NCBI GenBank assembly: GCA_965197415.1 | Contig: OZ240207.1 | Location: forward strand, 3,064,950-3,128,949 | Length of the DNA: 64,000 nt | Source of the DNA: DAOUJI01 sp965197415 | GTDB lineage: Bacteria > Chloroflexota > Dehalococcoidia > Lucifugimonadales > JAGWBF01 | Direction of reading: 5' to 3' | Part shown: positions 59,968 to 64,000 of the stretch, piece after piece | Layout: every line of letters starts with the position of its first letter | How positions within the stretch are numbered: position 1 is the first letter of the stretch | Program-made: the position numbers and the translations under genes | The notes under the pieces: generated by a model | Told to the model about the DNA's origin: nothing | The model's database searches: none | What the model saw: only the letters and a program-made list of their open reading frames with translations

Positions 59968-61635
59968 ATGCCCAGAATGACCGGCAAACAAGCCCTGGCA
60001 CAAATGCTTATGGCCGAAGGTGTCGAGTACGTGTTCGGGAACCCGGGCACTAGCGAGACCCCTCTGATGGACGCGCTGCAGGACTTTCCTGAACTGAAAT
60101 ACATCACCGCTCTGCAAGAAGCCTCCGCGGTGGGGATAGCTGACGGCTATGCGAGAGCCAGCGGCAAACCCGCCTTTGCCAACGTGCACATCGCCGGTGG
60201 CCTGGCCAACGCCATAAGCATGCTCTACAACTCCTTCCGGGGAGGAACTCCTCTTGTGCTCACAGCGGGGAACTCAGACACGCGCATGTTCCTGGCAGAT
60301 CCTGTTCTCTCCGGGGACTTGGTGGGCATGACGAGGCAGTACAGCAAGTGGAGCCACGAGATCATCCACGGCGCCGACGTCCCAGTCGCTGTTCGGAGAG
60401 CCTTCAAAGAGGCGACCACTCCTCCTACAGGCCCGGTCTTTGTAAGTTTCCCTTGGGACTCCCTTGACGACGAAGCTGACGTGGACACAGCAGCCTCATT
60501 TCCTGGATACCACAGGACCAGGCCCGACCCGGCGGCAGTGTCGAAAGCGGTTGAAGTCCTGTCCCAAGCAGAGAATCCCATCATGGTCGTCGGAGACCGG
60601 GTGGCCCAGTCCAACGCCTTGGCCCAAGTGGTCCAGGTTGCTGAGCTGACAGGTGCCAAAGTGTTCGCCTCTTCCACGGCCGAAGTGAACTTTCCGACGA
60701 GCCACCCTCAGTTCCTCGGGGCGCTGAACTTGAACAATCCGGCGGCGGCTCGGAGGATTGCCGAGGCCGACGTTCTTCTAGCCGTAGGCGCCCCTGTCTT
60801 CTCCTCCTTCCTGTACAACCCTGAGCCTTTCGTCGGGAGTGCCACGCGGGTTATCCATATTGACAGCAGTGGCCGCGAGATCGGCAAAGTGTACCCAACA
60901 GAAGTGGGGATGCTTTGCGACCCCGGAACCGGTCTGGCTGACCTTGCCGACGCCCTCCAGGCTGAGATGCCCGGTTCGGCCCAGGAATCGGCTCGTTCGA
61001 GGGCCTTAAACGTTGCGCAAGAAAAGCAGAAGTCCCTTGAGGCCTTTCAGAAACGCACTCAGGACAGGTGGGACAGGTCTCCCATGAGCGTCGAGCGAAT
61101 GATGGTCGAGCTGGCAAGCGCTTTGCCCAAGAACACGATTATCGCCGACGAGTCAGTCACTTCAAGGGGGGCGCTCAACGGAGCGATGGACTTTGACGAG
61201 GTGGGGAGCCTCCACGGAATTTCCGGAGGCGCCTTGGGTTGGGCGATGCCCGGAGCCGTTGGCATCAAGCTGGCCCAGCCTGACCGTCCCGTGGTGGCGG
61301 TCGTGGGCGACGGAGCGTCACTCTACTCAATCCAAGCGCTGTGGACTGCGGTGCGTTACAAGCTGCCCGTGGTCTGGGTGATATGCAACAACAGGGCGTA
61401 CAAGGTCCTGAAGGTCAACATGGACATCTACCTGAAGGACATGATTAAGGACGAATCACGCCAAAGCCAGTACATCGGGATGGACTTCGACCCGAATCTG
61501 AACCTGGCCTCCATAGCCGAAGGGTTCGGCGTCAACTCCCGGCGAGTCGAAGACCCTGCGACTCTGCGCGCGGCCATCGAGGATGCCCTGGCCTCTGGTC
61601 AACCCTCCCTGGTAGATGTAGTCATAGAAAGCTGA
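59968..61635 (+). CDS. Thiamine diphosphate-dependent enzyme (benzoylformate decarboxylase/acetolactate synthase-like)
   Basis: 555-residue ThDP enzyme. The PYR domain start MTGKQALAQMLMAEGVEYVFGNPGTSETPLMDAL places the catalytic Glu region in ALQEASAVGIADGYARASG. The middle domain spans about residues 185-330. The PP domain has the ThDP motif VGDGASLYSIQALWTAVRYKLPVVWVICNN. GTSETP and the EASAVGIADGYAR block resemble benzoylformate decarboxylases. ATG 59968 has GGAGG upstream. The substrate, probably a 2-oxo acid, cannot be fixed from sequence. Confidence 0.92.
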   Translation: MPRMTGKQALAQMLMAEGVEYVFGNPGTSETPLMDALQDFPELKYITALQEASAVGIADGYARASGKPAFANVHIAGGLANAISMLYNSFRGGTPLVLTAGNSDTRMFLADPVLSGDLVGMTRQYSKWSHEIIHGADVPVAVRRAFKEATTPPTGPVFVSFPWDSLDDEADVDTAASFPGYHRTRPDPAAVSKAVEVLSQAENPIMVVGDRVAQSNALAQVVQVAELTGAKVFASSTAEVNFPTSHPQFLGALNLNNPAAARRIAEADVLLAVGAPVFSSFLYNPEPFVGSATRVIHIDSSGREIGKVYPTEVGMLCDPGTGLADLADALQAEMPGSAQESARSRALNVAQEKQKSLEAFQKRTQDRWDRSPMSVERMMVELASALPKNTIIADESVTSRGALNGAMDFDEVGSLHGISGGALGWAMPGAVGIKLAQPDRPVVAVVGDGASLYSIQALWTAVRYKLPVVWVICNNRAYKVLKVNMDIYLKDMIKDESRQSQYIGMDFDPNLNLASIAEGFGVNSRRVEDPATLRAAIEDALASGQPSLVDVVIES

Positions 61636-61669
61636 ACGGGTTCGTTGGGAAGACGTTCGTCCCGCCCAA

Positions 61670-61694
61670 TGTCATACCGAACGCAGCGCAGCAC
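61670..61694 (+). repeat. Left-end fragment of the TGTCATTCCGA element
   Basis: TGTCATACCGAACGCAGCG resembles the left ends at 3153 and 52821, but there is no matching right end. The adjacent tandem array replaces it. Confidence 0.45.
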
Positions 61695-61701
61695 TGCCGC
61701 A

Positions 61702-61860
61702 CTCGTCGCTCCTAACGCCGCGCCACCGCACTCGTCGCTCCTAACGCCGCGCCACCGCACTCGTCGCTCCTAACGCCGCGCCACCGCACCTGTCATTCCT
61801 AACGCCGCGCCACCGCACCTGTCGCTCCTAACGCCGCGCCACCGCACCTGTCATTCCTGT
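61702..61860. repeat. Minisatellite: five full and one partial 29-bp tandem units
   Basis: Units begin at 61702, 61731, 61760, 61789, 61818 and 61847 (partial). Each contains CTCCTAACGCCGCGCCACC (or ATTCCTAACG... in the fourth); the first three are identical. There are no spacers, so it is not a CRISPR array. A short inverted copy, GGCGTTAGGAGTGAC, follows at 61874-61888. It fills most of the 317-base gap between two genes. Confidence 0.85.
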
Positions 61861-61952
61861 AGATGTTAGGTTAGGCGTTAGGAGTGACGTGGTAGGAGTA
61901 CTCGGAACCACTCGCTAGAGGTTTCGGCGCCCGGCTTTAAGGCGGGCAGGCC

Positions 61953-62447
61953 CTAGGACATCTCCACATCGGCGTACCAGCGGCTCTCGTAGAAGAGCAC
62001 CGGCGCTCCCGGGTCGCCTCGTTCCAGTTCTTTGACCTCTGCTATATAGATGGTGTGGTCCCCGTAGAGGTGCGAGCCGACCACTTCGCAGCTGAAGAAG
62101 ACCAGCGCTTCACCTATGGACGGAAGACCCAGACCCGGACTGATGGACACTTCGTAAGGGACGTCCCCAGTCCTGTCCTCAGGTTTCCGAGCGAAATAGC
62201 GTCCTACAGCTTCTTGGTTCTGGCGTAGGACGTTCACTCCGAACTTCCCGGCTTTCTCTATGAAACCGTAGGTGTTGGTGTTGTGGGCCACGCAAACGAG
62301 AATTAGAGGGGGCTCCAGGCATACGGAGGTGAACGAATTGGCGCTCATGCCGTGGACATTGCCTTCCTCGTCCAAAGTTGTCACCACGGTCACACCCGTG
62401 GGATAGGCTCCCATGCAACTTCGGAATTCGTCTTTGGTGACCGCCAT
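61953..62447 (-). CDS. Flavin reductase-family protein
   Basis: 164-residue FMN-binding split-barrel flavin reductase, usually the reductase component of two-component monooxygenases. TKDEFRSCMGAYPTGVTVVTTLDEEG is the family start; ANSFTSVCLEPPLILVCVAHNTNT, FGVNVLRQNQEAVGRYFARKPEDR and VGSHLYGDHTIYIAEVKELERG complete the barrel. ATG 62447 (GGTGG upstream) is preferred over an ATG three codons earlier. Confidence 0.93.
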   Translation of the reverse strand: MAVTKDEFRSCMGAYPTGVTVVTTLDEEGNVHGMSANSFTSVCLEPPLILVCVAHNTNTYGFIEKAGKFGVNVLRQNQEAVGRYFARKPEDRTGDVPYEVSISPGLGLPSIGEALVFFSCEVVGSHLYGDHTIYIAEVKELERGDPGAPVLFYESRWYADVEMS

Positions 62448-62657
62448 ATCCACCATCCTATCTAATATGGGCCTGTCAAATATGGGGTTATAATGACGCG
62501 CCCCATTATATATTAAAAAGCCTACATTAAAAAGCTGAAATCAGGGCCGCCTTTAATGACCGGCTCCGAAGGCCGGGAGCCGCTTCCTCCATCGCAGGAC
62601 GGCGACATGGCTGTGCTATACTTGACCGCAAATCCGAGCATATCCGGGAGGACCGCG

Positions 62658-63530
62658 TTGGAAATCATCCGGTGCCTGATATTTGTCCCTGGAAACCGCA
62701 GCGACATGCTCACCAAGGCCAGGGACTTCGACGCCGACATAATCATCGCCGACTTAGAGGACTCGGTGCCTCCCAACGAGAAGGAGAACGCCCGCCAAGT
62801 TGTGAGCGAGATGACTCCGTCCCTGGGCGCCAAGGGGCAACGAATTATGGTGCGCATCAACTCGCTGGATACGGGGTTGAGCCGGGATGAATTGAATGAA
62901 GTCGTGGGGCCGCACCTTTACGGGATCAGCGCTGGCAAGGTGGAGTCCCCGTGGGATGTCCGGGAGTATGACCGGCTCATGTCCCAGGCTGAAACACGGG
63001 CGGGCATGACGGCGGGAACGCTAAGGCTAATCCCATGGATCGAGAACGCCAAGGCCGTGATCAGGGCTTACGAAATTGCCGCGGCGTCACCAAGAGTCGT
63101 CGGCGTGGCCTTTGGTGCCGAGGACTTCGCCGATGACATGGAGATTCAGCGGACTGACCAGGGAGACGAGGTTTATTTCCCAAGAGCATACGTCGGCACA
63201 GCGGCCAAGGCCGCCGAAGTCCTGGCGCTGGACAGTCCGTACGTCAACTTCCGGGACTCCGATGGGCTCAAGGCGGATGCGGCCACTGCGTTGAAACTGG
63301 GGTTCAAGGGCAAGTTCGCCATCCACCCGTCCCAGATTAACATAATCACCGAGACGTTCAGTCCTAGCCTCGACGATATAGAGTATGCCCGCAGGGTGCT
63401 CGAAGTGTGGAAGGAGGCGGAAGCTGCGGGCCGTGGCTCCACGTCTCTGGACGGCAAGATGGTCGACGTGCCCATAGTGAAACGGGCGCAAAATATCCTC
63501 GCTCTTGCCGACAGGATGTCAAAAGCATAG
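62658..63530 (+). CDS. CitE-like HpcH/HpaI aldolase/citrate lyase family protein
   Basis: 290-residue TIM-barrel lyase of the HpcH/CitE family acting on CoA esters such as malyl-CoA or citramalyl-CoA. CLIFVPGNRSDMLTKARDFDADIIIADLEDSVPPNEKENAR shows the CitE N-terminal signature including the Mg-binding acidic DLEDSV; VVGVAFGAEDFADDM is the second metal segment; GFKGKFAIHPSQINIITETFSP the CoA/substrate end. TTG 62658 has GGGAGG at ideal spacing and gives the family N-terminus; an upstream frame extension is unlikely to be used. Confidence 0.9.
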   Translation: MEIIRCLIFVPGNRSDMLTKARDFDADIIIADLEDSVPPNEKENARQVVSEMTPSLGAKGQRIMVRINSLDTGLSRDELNEVVGPHLYGISAGKVESPWDVREYDRLMSQAETRAGMTAGTLRLIPWIENAKAVIRAYEIAAASPRVVGVAFGAEDFADDMEIQRTDQGDEVYFPRAYVGTAAKAAEVLALDSPYVNFRDSDGLKADAATALKLGFKGKFAIHPSQINIITETFSPSLDDIEYARRVLEVWKEAEAAGRGSTSLDGKMVDVPIVKRAQNILALADRMSKA

Positions 63531-63543
63531 ATTGGGAGAGAAC

Positions 63544-63861
63544 ATGCTTATAGTAACCACCAACGACGTTCCGGGACGGCGAGTGGTTAAGACCCTTGGC
63601 TCCGCGCAAGGAAGCGTGGTGCGTGTGCGCCACGTGGGCGCCGACATTATGGGCGCCCTGAAGAGCCTGGTTGGCGGAGAGGTCAAGGGGTACTCGCGAT
63701 TGATGGAGGACGCCAGGTCGGAAGCAATCCAGAGGATGACGGATGATGCGGAACGAATGGGAGCCAACGCCATCATTGCGGTCAGGTTCACGACCTCCAT
63801 GGTGGCCAGCGGAGCCGCGGAAATCCTGGCCTACGGCACGGCGGTGGTGGTCGAGGAATAG
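63544..63861 (+). CDS. YbjQ/UPF0145 family protein
   Basis: 105-residue pentameric heavy-metal-binding-type protein: MLIVTTNDVPGRRVVKTLGSAQGSVVR, RLMEDARSEAIQRMTDDAERMGANAIIAVRFTTS. The function is unknown. The ATG has GGGAGAG upstream. The stop is directly followed by the folB ATG. Confidence 0.93.
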   Translation: MLIVTTNDVPGRRVVKTLGSAQGSVVRVRHVGADIMGALKSLVGGEVKGYSRLMEDARSEAIQRMTDDAERMGANAIIAVRFTTSMVASGAAEILAYGTAVVVEE

Positions 63862-64000
63862 ATGGACCGTATCCTGCTCCAGGGGATGCAGTTCTACGCG
63901 CACCACGGAGTCAACCCGGAAGAGAAGGCATCGGGCCAGCGGTTTCAGGTGGACCTGGAAGCTGAGTTGGACCTGGAAGAAGCCGGGAAGACCGACGACC
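63862..64000 (+). CDS. folB: Dihydroneopterin aldolase, 3' partial
   Basis: The first 46 residues are visible: MDRILLQGMQFYAHHGVNPEE, then FQVDLEAELDLEEAGKTDD. The YAHHGV segment and the following glutamate are typical of FolB, which makes hydroxymethyldihydropterin for folate. It starts immediately after the YbjQ-family stop. The rest lies beyond the window. Confidence 0.9.
   Translation, partial: MDRILLQGMQFYAHHGVNPEEKASGQRFQVDLEAELDLEEAGKTDD

Noticed and set aside
61702..61860. Possible CRISPR array
   Set aside because: The 29-bp units are contiguous with no spacers, and no cas genes are in the window.
1..64000. tRNA, rRNA, tRNA-Sec or insertion-sequence transposase genes
   Set aside because: I looked for them in the intergenic gaps and found none I could support; most gaps are too short or filled by the repeats described.

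Overview
The window reads as one gene-dense stretch of a GC-rich bacterial chromosome. The gene content points to Chloroflexota, most likely the Dehalococcoidia/SAR202 group. It has two luciferase-like flavin monooxygenases, several acyl-CoA dehydrogenase-like flavoproteins, a GMC oxidoreductase, a B12-dependent methylmalonyl-CoA module, a fused accDA, RNase J, many TTG starts and no obvious outer-membrane genes. This placement is inferred from gene content; no rRNA or tRNA gene was found to anchor it.

Layout. 1-5.4 kb: a partial unknown gene, a luciferase-like oxidoreductase, then a propionate/methylmalonyl-CoA operon (mutase catalytic subunit, acyl-CoA dehydrogenase, epimerase, separate B12-binding subunit). 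5.4-14.8 kb: housekeeping run DUF177-rpmF-fabD-nusB-acpP-udg-rnj-ftsK-accDA, with good sigma70-type promoters before DUF177 and fabD. 14.8-20.8 kb: a convergent Mrp/DUF59 pair, an MFS transporter, two acyl-CoA dehydrogenase-like flavoproteins and a PAC2 protein. 21-25.6 kb: an accessory island with a Ymh (TIGR02391) protein, a Septu-like ATPase + HNH nuclease pair, a GNAT acetyltransferase and a Phd/VapC-type toxin-antitoxin pair. 25.6-32.6 kb: a large Lhr helicase, cysteine synthase, and a thiolase/DUF35 pair. 32.8-39.6 kb: a SagB-type nitroreductase, a two-gene module ending in a UGSC selenoprotein, an AAA/DUF4143 ATPase with an iteron-like array in front of it, an MFS transporter and a DinB protein. 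39.7-49.3 kb: a lipoprotein, a small YyaL-C-terminal-like protein, aspS-thrB-lysC, a glycosyltransferase, a TPR protein, a DsbA-like selenoprotein and glmS. 49.4-64 kb: an anchored metallopeptidase, a Leu/Ile/Val-type binding lipoprotein, a small membrane protein, a GMC oxidoreductase, an amidohydrolase, a second PIN/RHH toxin-antitoxin pair, a second luciferase-like oxidoreductase, TfoX-N, AIM24-type and zinc-ribbon proteins, CinA, a ThDP enzyme, a flavin reductase, a CitE-like lyase, YbjQ and the start of folB.

The most notable observation is that two genes are each interrupted by one in-frame UGA at exactly the position of a redox-active residue. The UGSC-family protein reads G-D-U-G-S-C (UGA at 35978-35980). 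The DsbA/FrnE-like protein reads U-P-W-C (UGA at 47344-47346, minus strand). In both, a 6-bp stem begins exactly 13 nt after the UGA and its apical loop, with a G at the first or second loop position, begins 19 nt after it. That matches a bacterial SECIS element. Both genes also end in an ordinary UGA stop, so the code is not globally reassigned. An annotation that treats UGA only as a stop would truncate or split both genes. No selA, selB, selC or selD lies in the window.

Other structure not explained by genes: two 151-bp elements with matching inverted ends (3153-3303 and 52821-52971), a minisatellite of 29-bp units (61702-61860), six 22-23-bp tandem repeats abutting the AAA/DUF4143 gene, and CCCTCTCCC-type palindromic repeats.
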